64,000 bases of DNA from Babylonia areolata (lineage: Eukaryota; Mollusca; Gastropoda; Neogastropoda; Buccinidae): positions 40,556,378 to 40,620,377 of the forward strand of contig NC_134887.1 of the NCBI RefSeq assembly GCF_041734735.1, in the 5' to 3' direction. The position numbers were made by a program, and so were the translations under genes. Shown piece after piece: positions 33,345 through 46,045 of this stretch (the first letter of the stretch is position 1; the number at the start of each line of letters is the position of its first letter). The notes under the pieces were generated by a model that worked only from the letters and a program-made list of their open reading frames with translations, searched no databases and was not told the origin of the DNA.

Positions 33345-34785
33345 GGGACAGTTTGGGAAATGTGGCAAACAGGGGAATGGCCCACACCGTGGACACAATC
33401 ACTGATCATCACCCTTCCCAAAAAGGGCAATCTCCAGCAGTGTCAAAACTACCGCACCATCAGCCTGATTAGTCATCCCAGCAAAGTCATGTTGAAAATC
33501 CTGCTTAACAGACTGAAACCACAAGCAGAAAACATCATTGCTGAAGAACAGGCAGGTTTCAGACCAGGAAGGAGCACAACTGAACAAATCTTCAACTTGA
33601 GGTTGCTATGTGAGAGGTACCATCAACACCAACAAGACCTCTACCATGTCTTCATTGATTTTAAGAAGGCATTTGACAGGGTCTGGCATGCAGCTTTGTG
33701 GGCTACCATGAATCTGTACAACATCAACGCCAACCTGATCAGACTGATACAGCACCTCTATGACAAAGCCACCAGCGCCGTCTACCTCAACAATAGCATC
33801 GGGGACTGGTTCAGAACCACAGTCGGAGTGAGACAAGGCTGCCTACTCTCCCCAACACTCTTCAACATCTTCTTAGAAAGAATAATGACTGACGCACTGG
33901 AAGAGCATGTAGGAACAGTCAGCATAGGCGGCAGAACAATCACAAACCTACGTTTTGCCGACGACATTGATGGACTGGCTGGAAAAGAAGAAGAACTGGC
34001 AAGCCTGGTCAAACATCTAGACAAAGCCTCCACATCGTATGGAATGCAAATCAGTGCGGAGAAAACCAAACTGATGACTAACAACACCAACGGCATCAGC
34101 ATTGACATCAAAGTCAACGACGAAAAGCTTAAAACAGTCCACAGCTTCAAATATCTGGGAGCAATCGTGTCAGATGAAGGATCTAAACCAGAAGTACTCT
34201 CGAGAATTGCCCAAACAACAACGGCACTCAACAAGCTGAACACCATCTGGAACAACAAAAACATCGCTCTCAGCTCAAAAATCAGACTGATGCGTTCCCT
34301 GGTTATATCAATATTGCTCTACGCCTGCGAGACTTGGACCCTGACTGCAGACATCGAGAGAAGAATCCAAGCTGTCGAGATGAGATGCTTTCGTAGACTA
34401 CTTGGCATCTCCTACAGAGACCACATCACTAACACGGAAGTGAAGAACAGAATCCAGCAAAGTATTGGACCCTACGAAGACCTTCTGTCCATAGTGAAAA
34501 AACGCAAACTTAGATGGTATGGACACATCTCCCGATCATCTGGTCTTGCCAAAACGTTCCTGCAAGGCACCGTACAAGGAGGCAGAAGGAGAGGACGGCA
34601 GAAGAAGAGATGGGAAGACAACATCCGGGGGTGGACAGGCTTGACGCTCGGTGACGCCCTGAGGAAATCAGAAAACCGTGAAGAGTGGAGAGGAGTGGTG
34701 GCCAGGTCAGCAGCGGTGCCCCAACGGTCTGAACCCAGACTACGGGAGAGGTGAAGGTGAAGGTGAAGGTCAGTAACTGCTGTCA
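33345..34785 (+). mobile_element. 5'-truncated RTE LINE with intact RT frame
   Basis: A frame of about 464 codons (33360-34754) is uninterrupted: KKGNLQQCQNYRTISLISH, EEQAGFRPGRSTTEQIF, VFIDFKKAFDRVWH, GVRQGCLLSPTLFNIF, LRFADDIDGLAG (catalytic FADD), SFKYLGAIVSDEG, CETWTLTADIERRIQAVEMR, GTVQGGRRRGRQKKRWEDN. The endonuclease half is absent. The 3' end is GAGAGGTGAAGGTGAAGGTG, a short (GGTGAA)n tail. It is the youngest RTE copy in the window but cannot be autonomous. Confidence 0.92.
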
Positions 34786-35295
34786 AAAACGCCACAGCAT
34801 GCAGGAGTGATTCAATCTCTTGTTCAATATTTATCTATTTTGTTTTGCTTTTTTGTGCGTGGTTACATGTAACTCTGCATGCGTGTCTTATAAACCTTGT
34901 TCAGGTTTAACTGACATTGAAACTGATTCTGATTCTGATACATGCTAGATTTTTCATATATCATTTTTTTTTTTTTTTTTTTTTAATTATCCGCGACCAA
35001 TAATCTCTTGGCACACCGGAAACAGACATCAAAATAATGCGTAACAGGGTTAAGAAACAAAGAAACAAACATACAGTGTAAATTTGAAGAGTAAAACTTC
35101 TTCATGCTCATCATCCCCCCCCCCCCCCCTCCCCCTTTTCAGTGTAACGTGCCTGATTTGAAAACGTGTTGGGAAAAAAAATCGTTTGTACAATATACGA
35201 CCGGCATGAACAAATTAGTTAGTGAACTTTGTTTGTGCTAATTTTGCTTATGAGTTATCAAATTATACAAGAGTTTCGATTCAATCTGTATGGTT
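34786..35295. other. no gene; LINE-like 3' tail and homopolymers
   Basis: 34850-34940 ends in CTGATTCTGATTCTGATAC, which looks like a LINE 3' tail with a short hexamer repeat. Poly-T at 34967-34984 and poly-C at about 35116-35130. No coding. Confidence 0.45.
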
Positions 35296-35875
35296 ACATA
35301 CATACGCACATAAACAGTGACACATGCGCGCGAAAATAAATACACACACATACACATACACAAACGCGCGCGCGCGCGAGCACAAACACACAGACGCACA
35401 TGCACGCACGCACACACACACACACATGCAAGTACACACAAACACACACACACACGCATACAATCATATGTACACACACACACACCTACATACATACAAA
35501 CATACACACAAACACGTATACAAACACATGCATACAAATAAACGCAAATAAACACACACACACATACACACACACTACAACATTGGAACACCTCTCGCTA
35601 CACACACACACACACACACAAACGCATACACACACACTACAACATTAGAACACCTCTCGCTACACACACACACACACACGCACACACTCATACACGCGCG
35701 CGCGCACACACATACACACACACACGCGGAAACATAAATACGGCGTGCGTGTTCGCGAGAATACACATACATATACGTTTTACTTTCACAGATACATACA
35801 CATATACACAATCGCGCGCGCGCGTGCACACACACAGACACATACACACACACACACGCGCGCGCGCGCGATTTC
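35296..35875. repeat. (CA)n/(CG)n compound microsatellite with 62-bp internal duplication
   Basis: CA-rich with CG alternations (35366-35380, 35695-35706, 35812-35825, 35857-35870). A non-microsatellite segment ACTACAACATTGGAACACCTC at 35573 recurs at 35636 with one change, so a block of about 62 bp was duplicated. The (GA)n at 36025-36072 is separate. Confidence 0.93.
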
Positions 35876-36021
35876 TGCAGAAGGCAAAGTAGGAAGAAGG
35901 AAGATGAGTTGTTTCAAGATCAAATACGACGGTAATTTTTGTTTGTTTGTTTTTTGTTTTGTTTTTGGTTTGTTTTTTTTGCACATATGGTGATCGCATG
36001 ATAGTGGATTATATACTCGCT

Positions 36022-36074
<53 letters not shown>

Positions 36075-36099
36075 CGGAATCTTAAAAAAAAAAAGAAGA

Positions 36100-36930
36100 A
36101 GAAGTGTTCGCTGAGTATGCAAACAAATCGAAAAACCTTTTATTCACGGTTTGACTGTCACGATTGCAGTGACAACAGAAAATCCTTAACTATCATCATA
36201 ACCAATCTCTGACCCAATGTAAGATACCTTCCATTTCCTGCATAGCAACATCGTCATCGTCATCGTCCTCCATCATCATCAATATAAACAAAACAGCCTC
36301 AAAGTCTGTGGCCTTTCATGTCCTGCTCTCATGGTGACCTCAGTTTTGATACCCCTCCACTTCCGTGCTTGGGGTGAGTTCTGTTAATGTTGTCAGTGTC
36401 GGCAGATTCGTAAGGGGCTGCTGTTTGAGGGACGTGGTGGTGGTCTACACTCTGGAAGGGACGCTCACTTAGTCTGGCTCTTCGACTAAGCCATTATTGT
36501 CGTTAGTAGGGGGCTTAGTAGGTGGTGTCCTAAGTACGTTAAATCAGAACAGGCACCACTGAACACCACCGAAGTGACTCAGCAGCAGTGCAGGGTCTCC
36601 TCTGGTGTGTGGCCTCCTGGCGACGTAACATCGATGGCTCCCTGTGGACTGCCGACGCTGGAACTGCGACGGACGAACCCGGGTCTGGCCGTGTATGGGG
36701 GAATCTAAAATGAGCGGCGTGGGAGTAATGTCACTGAAACGGTGCATGTGATGGGGCAGAAAAAAAAAGGAAAAAAAGAAAAAGAAAAAAAAAAGATACC
36801 TTCCATTTGGAAAATATCATGTGTTGTACCTGTTCCAAAGAAAACATCAGTTAAGTGCTTGAATAAAAACCCGCCCTGTGGCTCTAACTTCTGCCAGTGG
36901 CTCAAACATCTGCCATTATGAAGATTTTAA
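36100..36930 (+). mobile_element. L2/CR1-like LINE RT start, split by a later insertion
   Basis: Across the insertion the plus strand reads NQSLTQCKIPSIW (36200-36236, resumed at 36793-36810) then KISCVVPVPKKTSVKCLN (36811-36862) and PALWL, the entry to an L2-type RT domain. A 19-bp tandem duplication (GTGGCTC...CTGCCA, about 36878-36915) follows. Short, decayed fragment. Confidence 0.7.
36237..36792. mobile_element. 556-bp retroposon with perfect 16-bp target-site duplication
   Basis: AAGATACCTTCCATTT occurs at 36221-36236 and again, without a change, at 36793-36808, and the LINE frame continues across the pair. The insert ends in an A-rich tail (36758-36792) on the plus strand, so it is a poly-A type retroposon on that strand. 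It contains no ORF and no tRNA-like box that I recognise. Family unknown. Confidence 0.82.
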
Positions 36931-37643
36931 AATGAGTTGTTTTAATTCATTTGCAGGAATTTGTGAAACTTTTTTTTTAGACCATATAATACAGTTCACC
37001 TACAGGACAAACATAAATGTCGATGACGCTTTGTCTTGATAAATGAGCATTTAGACTGGCATGGCACATACATTCCGTTATATGTTTTTTGACTTCTCAA
37101 GCGCTTTTATTATTTATCTCACAACCTTTTACCTAATAAACGTTTACAGATGAATGTTAAATCTCTTACTGTTTGATGGATTTTAGAATAAGAGACACCC
37201 CCCCACCCCCCCCCCCAAAAAAAGGACTCTTTTCCCAGTGTTTTCGACACTAAAATTGTGCTTCCCAAGGCACTGCAACATCACCCTTTCTATTTATTTT
37301 GTTTACACAGCATCCTGTTTACTCTTCAAGTTCGCTTGCGACTCATCTCTGACAGGATTTTAAACTGATGACGGTATCGCTGATGACGATATCGCTGGGA
37401 GGAGATGACAAGTTTTACATAATTTTAGATGACGAAACTCACCCTCTTTCCTCAGATTGTAACGGCAAACGGGTGGACAGAAGCTGTTGGTTTTGAGCCC
37501 CCCGTGCAACGCGTTACAGCTAACTGTTTCTTCGGCCATTCGAACGCTCAACCTAGACAGACAGAACACAAACTACAAAGATATCTCTCTGTGCCATTTC
37601 TCTTTTTGCTGTTGCTGTGGCATTTGTGTACACGCGGGCGCGC

Positions 37644-37677
<34 letters not shown>

Positions 37678-37718
37678 CATGCGTGCGTGCGTGTGTATGC
37701 GTGTGTGTGTATGCGTGC

Positions 37719-37761
<43 letters not shown>

Positions 37762-39025
37762 CGAGCTGGAATGCAAGGCGCACGTGCGTGGGACAGAAAA
37801 GACAGCATACGGAATGGGTTGTCAGGAAGCGTGACTGGTGGAGTTTGTGTGAGGGAAATATTAGGTGGGGGTTAATGTCAATGCCGGTTTCTTTTGAAAG
37901 TTTTTTTTATTTGATCTATCTTTTAAATTGATTTTAGGGGGTGAATAAAAGATATGTATTTATATGGAAAAAGGTGGTTAGCTTTTGAGTTTTGTGCTTG
38001 CTGTTACGCGTCTTACGAGTTTATAAAAGCGCAATGTTCACATATTTGTGGAAATATCATGTTTTAAGTAGACCCATTGTACCAGTAATCTAATAAGAAT
38101 CTTTCATTATTAATTTGGAACAGAGTTTCTTCTTTGGGAACTAAGAATATTTCTTGATGACAAGCTCGCATTTATGCACAGGCGTGGTAGAGGACCCATG
38201 TCACTGAAAGGTGACCATTCATTGGTCTGTTGTCCATGAACCTACTGCTCTTAATGGTCGGTGGTAGGATAGGCCATATTTTCTATTACATCGCAGGGGG
38301 AATCCCCAGCTGTTCTTAGCCACTGTCTTTTCTGTGTTTATACCACAAGGGAATTTTGTACTCTGAATTGACTGGCGGTGAAAGGGTTAAAACTAGAGCA
38401 TATCTCTTTTATTGCATACATGGATGGAATGTTTTAGGACAGAACTTGCCATTCAAGAATTCATGATGACAATGTTATCACGGTATCTCTTACTCTGATA
38501 TACACGTATACCAATATGCATACTCTTCCATACATGTTATTTTATTTTATTTTACTCTGACAAATCAAGCAGTTGCGTTTCATTATTTTCATGTTTAAAT
38601 TCAATTTGATGTTTTACTTTTCAGTTCAACCTTTTGTCGTATTCATATGAAAGTCGGATTTGACTGCGGGTTGAGAGTCTATGTGATGTGAGTGATGAGG
38701 CCTCGACTGCACACTGGATTTCCAATTGACTAACAGGAATGTATTGTGTTGTATTGTTTTTGGGTTATATTCTGCTGCGTTACGTTGTGTCATCTTGTGC
38801 TGTGTGATTTTGTATTCTATCTTCAGTGTTGAGCGATTACTGCAATCCATTGCTAATGTACTTTTTTATATTATATTATATTTATTTATTTATTTATTTA
38901 TTTATGTACGCTTATAGTTGACTTCGTCATGTTTTTGCCCATTATACATATCATTAGTAGTGGTAGTAGTTGTTTTTTTAAATGTATTTATCTATTATTT
39001 ATCCCCCCCCCCTTTTTTTTTCCTC
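36931..39025. other. no gene recognised
   Basis: Poly-C at about 37198-37217, a small duplication of GATGACGGTATCGCT / GATGACGATATCGCT (37366-37398), GT/GC microsatellite 37648-37762, (TTTA)n at 38880-38905. Frames over the GT block are spurious. Confidence 0.6.
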
Positions 39026-39150
39026 AAGACCTGACTAAGCGCGTTGGGTTACGCTGCTGGTCAGGCATCTGCTTGGCAGATGTGGTGTAGCGTATATGGA
39101 TTTGTCCGAACGCAGTGACGCCTGCTTGAGCTACTGGAACTGAAACTAAT
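39026..39150 (+). mobile_element. SINE 3' segment
   Basis: AAGACCTGACTAAGCGCGTT...CAGGCATCTGCTTGGCAGAT...GGATTTGTCCGAACGCAGTG ends in GAACTGAAACT. The same sequence occurs on the minus strand at 40808-40940 inside a longer SINE, so this is the 3' portion of that family. Confidence 0.75.
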
Positions 39151-39213
39151 GTACTTGAATAGACCACTTGGTTCTCTGTTGGAATTATTTGTTGTTGTTT
39201 TTTCGTTACAAGG

Positions 39214-39215
<2 letters not shown>

Positions 39216-39278
<63 letters not shown>

Positions 39279-39370
39279 GTGTGTTTGTGTGTGTGCGTGC
39301 GCGTGTGTGTGTATTTCCTGCAACAAAAATTCAAGAAAACACATAAACACACACACACACACGTTACAAG

Positions 39371-39404
<34 letters not shown>

Positions 39405-39470
39405 ATGAGCTGGTGCATACATACATACATACACAATTACGCACGCACGCACTCACACGTGTATACAAAC
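39216..39470. repeat. (TA)n and (CA)n/(GT)n microsatellites
   Basis: TA block 39217-39275, GT 39280-39312, CA 39345-39400, (ATAC)n 39416-39432. Non-coding. Confidence 0.95.
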
Positions 39471-39815
39471 TAGCTGTCGATACAACACCTGTTACAATTT
39501 GATCTGGGTTTTAAAGAAAGAAAGAAAGACAGACAAAATGGACGAGTTCTGGGCCTTCCTACATTTGACCAAAATAACACCGCATCTAATTATCACAATC
39601 GATACTGATCGATAAGTGCGGTATATGATGTGTGCTTTGACCGTTCCTGCACGTAGGGTATGTCAATGAAGTAAAGAAGTGTCAAGCTTGTTTGTCATCG
39701 GTAGCTTGTTCTGTCGTCTTGGTCAAATTCAGGCCTGTCTCCATGCTAGTAGTGCTTGTACGTACTACGAATGTGCTTTGTACACTCGGCATTGCTGGAG
39801 GACGTTCGTTATTGT

Positions 39816-40399
39816 TGTATGTATGTATGTATGTATGTATATATGTATGTATGTTTATCAATAAGTATGTGTCTGTCTGTTTTTACGTAAAAAACAACAA
39901 CTATATGTGTACCTGTCTGTCTGTCTGTCTATCGGCATGTATGTATGTATGTACGTATGTATGTATGTATGTATCACTGTGTATCTATCTATCTATCTAT
40001 ATGTCTGTCTGTTCTATATATATATATATATATATCTGTCTGTCGGTCGGTCGGTCTATCGGTATGTACGTATGCATGCATGCATGTATGTATGTATGTA
40101 TGTATGTATGTATGTATGTATGACTATCTATCTATCTGTCTATATATATATATATATATATATATAATAATAATATATGTTTGTATGTATGTATCATTCT
40201 CTGTGTCTGTCTATCTATCTATCTATCTATCCGTCCGTTCGTCCACTAGCTATATGTCTGTCTGTCTGTTTTCTATGTATCTATGTATCAATCAATCAAT
40301 CGATCAATCAATCAGTCAATCAATGAACCAATCTATCAATCAATCAATCAATCAATCAACCAATCGATCAATCAATCAATCAATCATTCAATCAAGCAG

Positions 40400-40430
<31 letters not shown>

Positions 40431-40435
40431 GTCAG
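39816..40435. repeat. tetranucleotide microsatellite cluster
   Basis: Blocks of (GTAT)n, (CTGT)n, (TATC)n, (TA)n, (GCAT)n, (AATC)n across about 600 bp. The frames read as Tyr-Val-Cys or Ile-Asn-Gln-Ser repeats and are spurious. Confidence 0.95.
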
Positions 40436-40778
40436 TTTGCCCGGACACAGAAACAAACTGATCGCTCAAACCAGCCAAAGGCGCAGCACAAGCTGGTGTG
40501 GATTAACGCGATGTTTACTGGTGCAGTCGTTTCATCTTTGATTTCTGCTTGCGTACACACGCTACTGGGCGCCTTGTGACACCAACGACACATACAACTA
40601 AACTGTGTATTATTGACCCGCAAGGACCACCCCCACACCCCTTCACAACCTCCCTCCCCCTCCCACTCCGGTCCCCTCGCCCATTAATTTTTTTTCCCCA
40701 ACACCTGCTCTGGCTCATAGCAGAGTCGCTGATTTAACGATGGAGGATCCCCCTCCCCACTCAGGTTTTGCACCGGAG

Positions 40779-40807
<29 letters not shown>
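40436..40807. other. no gene recognised
   Basis: CT-rich sequence with poly-A at 40780-40806, which may be unrelated to the adjacent SINE. No coding support. Confidence 0.5.
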
Positions 40808-40811
<4 letters not shown>

Positions 40812-41100
40812 ACTCAGTTTCAGTTTCTCAAGGAGGCGTCACTGCGTTCGAACAAATCCATAGACACTACACCACATCTGCTAGGCAGATGCAGATGCCT
40901 GACAGCAGCATAGAACCAACGCGCTTAGTCAGGCCTTGAGTGCATGCTTATATATCTGTGTACCTGTGTATCAGAGTTGATTTCTTTTTACATCATTTTG
41001 CCAGAGGACAACACTATCGTTGCCATGGGTTCTTTTTCAGTGCACCAAGTGTGTGCTGCACACGGGACCTCGGTTTATCGTCTCAATTCCCCACTAAGAT
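40808..41100 (-). mobile_element. SINE, central domain plus 3' segment, 5' truncated
   Basis: Minus strand: GAGACGATAAACCGAGGTCC...GTGCAGCACACAC...AAGAACCCATGGCAACG (about 41020-41090), the same central domain as the SINE at 48989-49434, followed by the GCCTGACTAAGCGCGTTGG segment shared with 39026-39150 and a GAAACTGAAACTG end at 40812-40832. No tRNA head remains. Confidence 0.78.
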
Positions 41101-41555
41101 TAATTCCCTACTAAAAAAACAAACAAACAAACAAATAACCAAACACCATAACACCACTTTGAGTAATAACTCGACCCCTCCCTCAAAAGCGATAACAACA
41201 ACAAACTATCAAAGAAACAGTAACTACAATATAATTAACTACAGCAGAATAATTGAAGACGTTACAATACAATTGATACATTTTGGATGGAATGGATTTT
41301 TTTCCTTCTCGTTTTCTCTTGTATTTTGATCACTTATCTATATCAATTGTTTATCAATTCCCAGTAGTTGTTATTAGATTACTATAATATCTTTTCCTGT
41401 CATTATGTGTTTGTTTTTTTCACCCCATTTTTCTTCACTTTTTTTTTCTGTCTCTCGTGTTTCGTTGTCCCCATTTCCGCTCCTGTGTATAAAGCTAATG
41501 CAAAGTGTTTATGTGTTTAGCAAAAGAAAAGAAACAACCAATCGTTCAAACTAAC

Positions 41556-41599
<44 letters not shown>

Positions 41600-43235
41600 C
41601 ACAAGAAAAAAGAAAAAAAAAAGTGTGCCTTTAGTTGGCCTCCTACATGTCTGTTCAGTCTGTTTCCTACAAGTGCGCATAGGGCATATACACACACGTG
41701 CGCGCGCGCGCGCGCGCGTGCGTGTGTGTGTGTGTGTGTTTCATTTTAACTCTGTGTGATAGTGCAAATTCACATGTGTATCTGTGAGGAAGAAGAAGAC
41801 GAAGAAGAGAGAGACAGAGAGGGAGCCCGTGGACACTGACATGTACCCCCAAATAATCAGTATTTTCTTCACTGTGGTTCTCTGTCTCTGTCTCTCTCTC
41901 ACTCCCTTGCGTTCTGTCTATCTGTCTGACTCTCACGCCACACCCACACCCACACACACACAAATACACACACACATACACACAGAGGCGAATTAAGAAT
42001 ATTTTGCGAAGGTATGGGTAACTGCAAACAGCGTGTAATTGCGAACGATTCCTATACCGCCCCACTTCGAAGAGTTCTTAACGGTTGCATTTCACAATTT
42101 AACGTCTGCTTCGACCTTTTCTTAATACCTGAATGAATATCCATTTTAAAGAACCAGTCAAACGGTAGCTATTTCTGGCTACTTCCGCGCTATTTCTTCT
42201 CTTCGCGCACCACTGCCGACCAAACGTACCTCAAAATCCTAAAATCAAGGGAAGCAAGTTGTAGGACTTGAACTTCGACATAGTTTAGAATAGTTTTATT
42301 TGGTTGGATATGTTGGATGCGCATTACCAGTGCTGGGAGAATTTAAGAAAGCATATTCGTGACAGATCAGAACACCAATTTTGACAGGAATCTGCAAAAT
42401 ATTGTCGTTTGCAATTAGATCATAGGATATTTTGACGTGAGTCTATTTGCGGACGATGCTGCACAGTTACTGAGCATTCTCAAAAGGGTGTGTTTGTGTG
42501 CGGTGTGGGGTGTGTGTGTTTACATGTCTGTTTGTGTGTTTGTGTGCACGTATGATCAAAACCAACAATACAACAGTCTGGTGCGATGTTCCAATATTTC
42601 ATGTCTACTGAGTTAAGACCTACTTCTGTTTTAATTGTCTACATGTACCCAAAGCCATCATTCGCAATTAGACTTGCCCGTTCATATCTACCCTCAGGCA
42701 CCCATGCTGTTTCAAACGTCGACAAAAAGTTGAAAAGATTGAGCAGACGAACTTTTCCTAGTGCAACCAGTCGGAGAAATCCTTCAAAAACAAAAGAACT
42801 ACGTTTGACTATCGCACGACATGTAATCTTTATAGTACACACGTCGAGCTGGTCGCTTCGACTGGATCGTTCACAGTTACCCATACCTACCCTAATACTG
42901 AGACCCCTTTTGGGGGCACTGGGGATATAATGCAAATACAACAATATCTTACACCGAAAATGAGCATAACCACAATAACAATACATGAACATAAACATCA
43001 TGTAAAACACAAACTACATGAAATAACACAACGAATGATGATGGTTACGTCTTGTACTAAAAACCTTCAGATAGTTCAGGCTACATTGCGCATTGAGGGG
43101 TTGGTACCGGCCATACCATCTGCTGAGTATATAACTCCACACAAACCAGGACGACTCATCATCATCCGTTTGACGTCCACAGTCATCATTTTGACTATTC
43201 TGACGTTTTCAAAAAGTGTAGGCCAGCGCAGCAAA
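41101..43235. other. no gene recognised; poly-C and CA/CG tracts
   Basis: Poly-C of about 40 at 41557-41598, CG/GT alternation 41698-41740, CA 41950-41982. A 114-codon open frame at 42586-42930 shows no motif I know and is not called. The start of the LINE cluster may extend left into 42930-43235. Confidence 0.5.
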
Positions 43236-43700
43236 GAGTTTGAAAAAAAAAGAAAAAGAAAAAAAAAGGCCACGAACATCTGGCGACCAGTACGATACCA
43301 TCAGTGCGATCTCTGATTATGTAAGAAACATTACGAGAACATTCCAAGTCAGCGGATGCCAGACAGAGCAGTGCAGTCATTCTTTGTCAGTACAGTAAGA
43401 GACTGGAACCACCTGGAAGAAAAAAACATCGTGAGAGCACGAACTCTTGAGAGCTTTAAAATGCTGATAATATCCTAACAGTGAACCTGCTAATCTACGC
43501 ACACCGCAACCCGTCGCGATGCCATAAATCTTGGCGACAGCGAAGGATTCTACAGACACAGATACATCTTTTTTTTTTGCAAAAGCACTTATGATCCAGT
43601 ATGCTATCATTAGGCCACGCATGCTGGTATACTGTATCCAGTTGAACGACGAACAGGCCTTCACAGGCCTCAAACGTCTGATTCCAGTTCAAGAACTGAA
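43236..43700 (+). mobile_element. CR1-like LINE 3' end
   Basis: Plus-strand ORF2 C-terminus MPDRAVQSFFVSTVRDWNHL then NIVRARTLESFKMLI (about 43353-43475), followed by a 3' UTR with CGCAACCCGTCGCGATGCC, GGCCACGCATGCTGGTATAC and CAGGCCTTCACAGGCCTCAA (an inverted repeat AGGCCT...AGGCCT) to about 43690. A frame interruption precedes the block. Confidence 0.75.
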
Positions 43701-43719
43701 AAACCAAAACTTGAAACCG

Positions 43720-44312
43720 CAGAGGAATCAGGCACCAGAGGAAACGCGAAGAAACTGTTCAAGCACCACTGCGACACCAGGAAACACTTCTTCAGTGAAA
43801 GGGTCACCATTGGCTTTGCTGATATGGACTATGAAAGTAGGTTGCAAGCACTTAAGTTACCTAGTTTAGAATATAGAAGACTGCGTGGTGATTTAATAGA
43901 GATGTATAAAATGACACATGGATTATATGACAGCAGAACTATAAACTCTTTGTTTACATTGAATGAGAACAGTGCCACAAGAGGCCATTCCTACAAACTA
44001 TTAAAAGTTTCAGTTAAAACTTCCAGATTTGCACATTTCTTTACTAACAGAGTAACAAATGTTTGGAACAATTTGTCACAAGATGTTGTTTCCGCAGGAA
44101 CAGTGAATACATTTAAAAATTATCTTGATATTCATTTGAAAATTTTTAAATACAAAACTCATTTACATATTTATTGATTTTTCAAGCATTGGGCACTCAA
44201 TGTTGAAAAATGCATCAGACATATGTGGGGACTCTCTTTTTCTTCCCCACTTCAAGCGGGCAAAAGGCCTTGTCAGGCCTGCACGCCTTGATATTGATAT
44301 GATATGATATGA
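43720..44312 (+). mobile_element. CR1-like LINE 3' ends, second fragment
   Basis: Open frame 43824-44177: ESRLQALKLPSLEYRRLRGD, IEMYKMTHGLYD, ATRGHSYKL, FFTNRVTNVWNNLSQDVVSA, FKNYLDIHL. A short piece before it (43735-43795, NAKKLFKHHCDTRKHFFSER) repeats an equivalent region of the domain and so comes from another copy. The 3' UTR contains AAAAGGCCTTGTCAGGCCTG and ends in a (GATAT)n tail at 44288-44311. Confidence 0.78.
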
Positions 44313-44545
44313 TAAGACGTGGAACAGTCTCCCAGACGAAGTGGTCCTGGCACCGTCGGTGAATGCCTTCAAGAACAGACTGGATGTCTACTGGAAGAAC
44401 AAGCCAGACAAGTACAATCCGTCTTGCCAATAAGCCACGCATGCAAAGGTTAGTATGTACAACTGATGACCCACACGGAGCGATGAACAGGTCTTCAAGA
44501 CCTAAAACATCGTACAGTTCAAGTTCAAGTTCAAAATTGCTTTAG
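44313..44545 (+). mobile_element. CR1-like LINE 3' end, third fragment
   Basis: TWNSLPDEVVLAPSVNAFKN then RLDVYWKNKPDKYNPSCQ stop (44316-44433), a short 3' UTR with CAGGTCTTCAAGACCTAAAAC, and an (AAGTTC)n tail at 44515-44535. It abuts the previous fragment directly. Confidence 0.8.
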
Positions 44546-45008
44546 TTTAACCGATTTTTTCTTACCTGAATGATGTTAAACACACAGACAGCGTTTTCCA
44601 AGAAGATGATGAAGAAGAAGAAACACACAAAAAAGAAACAACAACAACAACAAAAAAAACAAAAAACAAACCAATCTAAAGTCGTATTGCAACGATCAGA
44701 TCTTTGCAACAGCTTCTGTTCAAAATCTTTCTTCAGCGGAATCGGTCAAAAGTTCTACGTCATAATCGTGTAATACGTCATTTACTTCAAATGAGATCAC
44801 ATGAATCATTGTGTAAACTGTTGTACTTTCAGCATCACTGACCTGAAAGAGAATAATAATTATTATCTTTGTGCAGAACAACTATTTCTAACAATATTCC
44901 GAGATTATACTAAAGGATTTTGTACATCGGAGAGCACACAACAACAACAACAACAACAACAACACACACACACACACACAAAAGAGAGAGAGAGAGAGAG
45001 AGAGAACG

Positions 45009-45040
<32 letters not shown>

Positions 45041-45377
45041 GTGAACTTTTTTCCCAAGCAGATTTGGTGCGAACTTATCAAAATTGTTAACAATGGCATG
45101 GCCATTTCCAAAGCATACACCTTTCGTCTTTTCCACGTCTCCCAGTCAACGTACACAAATCTAATTATTTACACTTGTAATTGTTTGGACTGTGAGTCTA
45201 TGAGATTTCCCTTCTCCTCCACATATGTACACAGTCACGTTCTTTCTTTAATGTCCAGCAGATCACAAAATGGACTGGCATCCACACAAACATATGCACG
45301 CATTACACCTCCCATCCCCAACCCCCCACCCCCAACCCCACAGACTACACACACACACAGACACAGACGCAGACACA

Positions 45378-45420
<43 letters not shown>

Positions 45421-45471
45421 ACCCACACAGACACACACAGACACACACACACACACACAGACACAGACACA

Positions 45472-45508
<37 letters not shown>

Positions 45509-46045
45509 CTTCGTTATTATAAACAAATCGAACAAACACCCCCTCAACCCCAAATTAACCGCCCCGCCCAGTACCCATCCCTCTCTTCCTCTTCCCAACG
45601 CATCACCCTCCTCCCCTCCCCTTCTACCACCCCCCAACATGGTCCTATATCCTACACTCCGACTTTGATGACGTCTGCCCAAAACGTCAATTAAGTAGAC
45701 GCCAAATATTAAAAAAAAAAAAACAAAAAAAAAACCCCACCCCCCCCCAAAAAAAAACAACAACAACCAAGGATGGGTCGTTACTGACGTAGGCAAGGTT
45801 ATAAAGCAGACAACAGATGAGCCACACGGCGCACACGTATTGCCGCCGTACACACACACACACACACGCACGTACACGTGCTCTTCACCATCATTGCTGT
45901 CAGTCCTACCATCTACTCCAGCCACCAGGCAGGCACACACAGCTTGCTGAGACAGCAGTTCACCATCTGATTGTTGCAGCAGCCGGTGCCGTCTCTATCA
46001 GCATCATCTTCCCACAACCACTACACACACCATCATCAGCTTGGT
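44546..46045. other. no gene recognised; CA, GA, CAA and C tracts
   Basis: CAA repeats 44939-44960, GA 44983-45004, CA arrays 45340-45505 with CAGACA variants, mixed A/C homopolymers 45710-45770. All long frames here are repeat artefacts. Confidence 0.6.

Noticed and set aside
42586-42930. 114-codon plus-strand frame
   Set aside because: No motif, no start context or neighbour that supports it, and it lies next to LINE debris.
44801-45694. 297-codon frame with His-Thr repeats
   Set aside because: A chain of CAA, GA and CA microsatellites; the few non-repeat residues show no domain.
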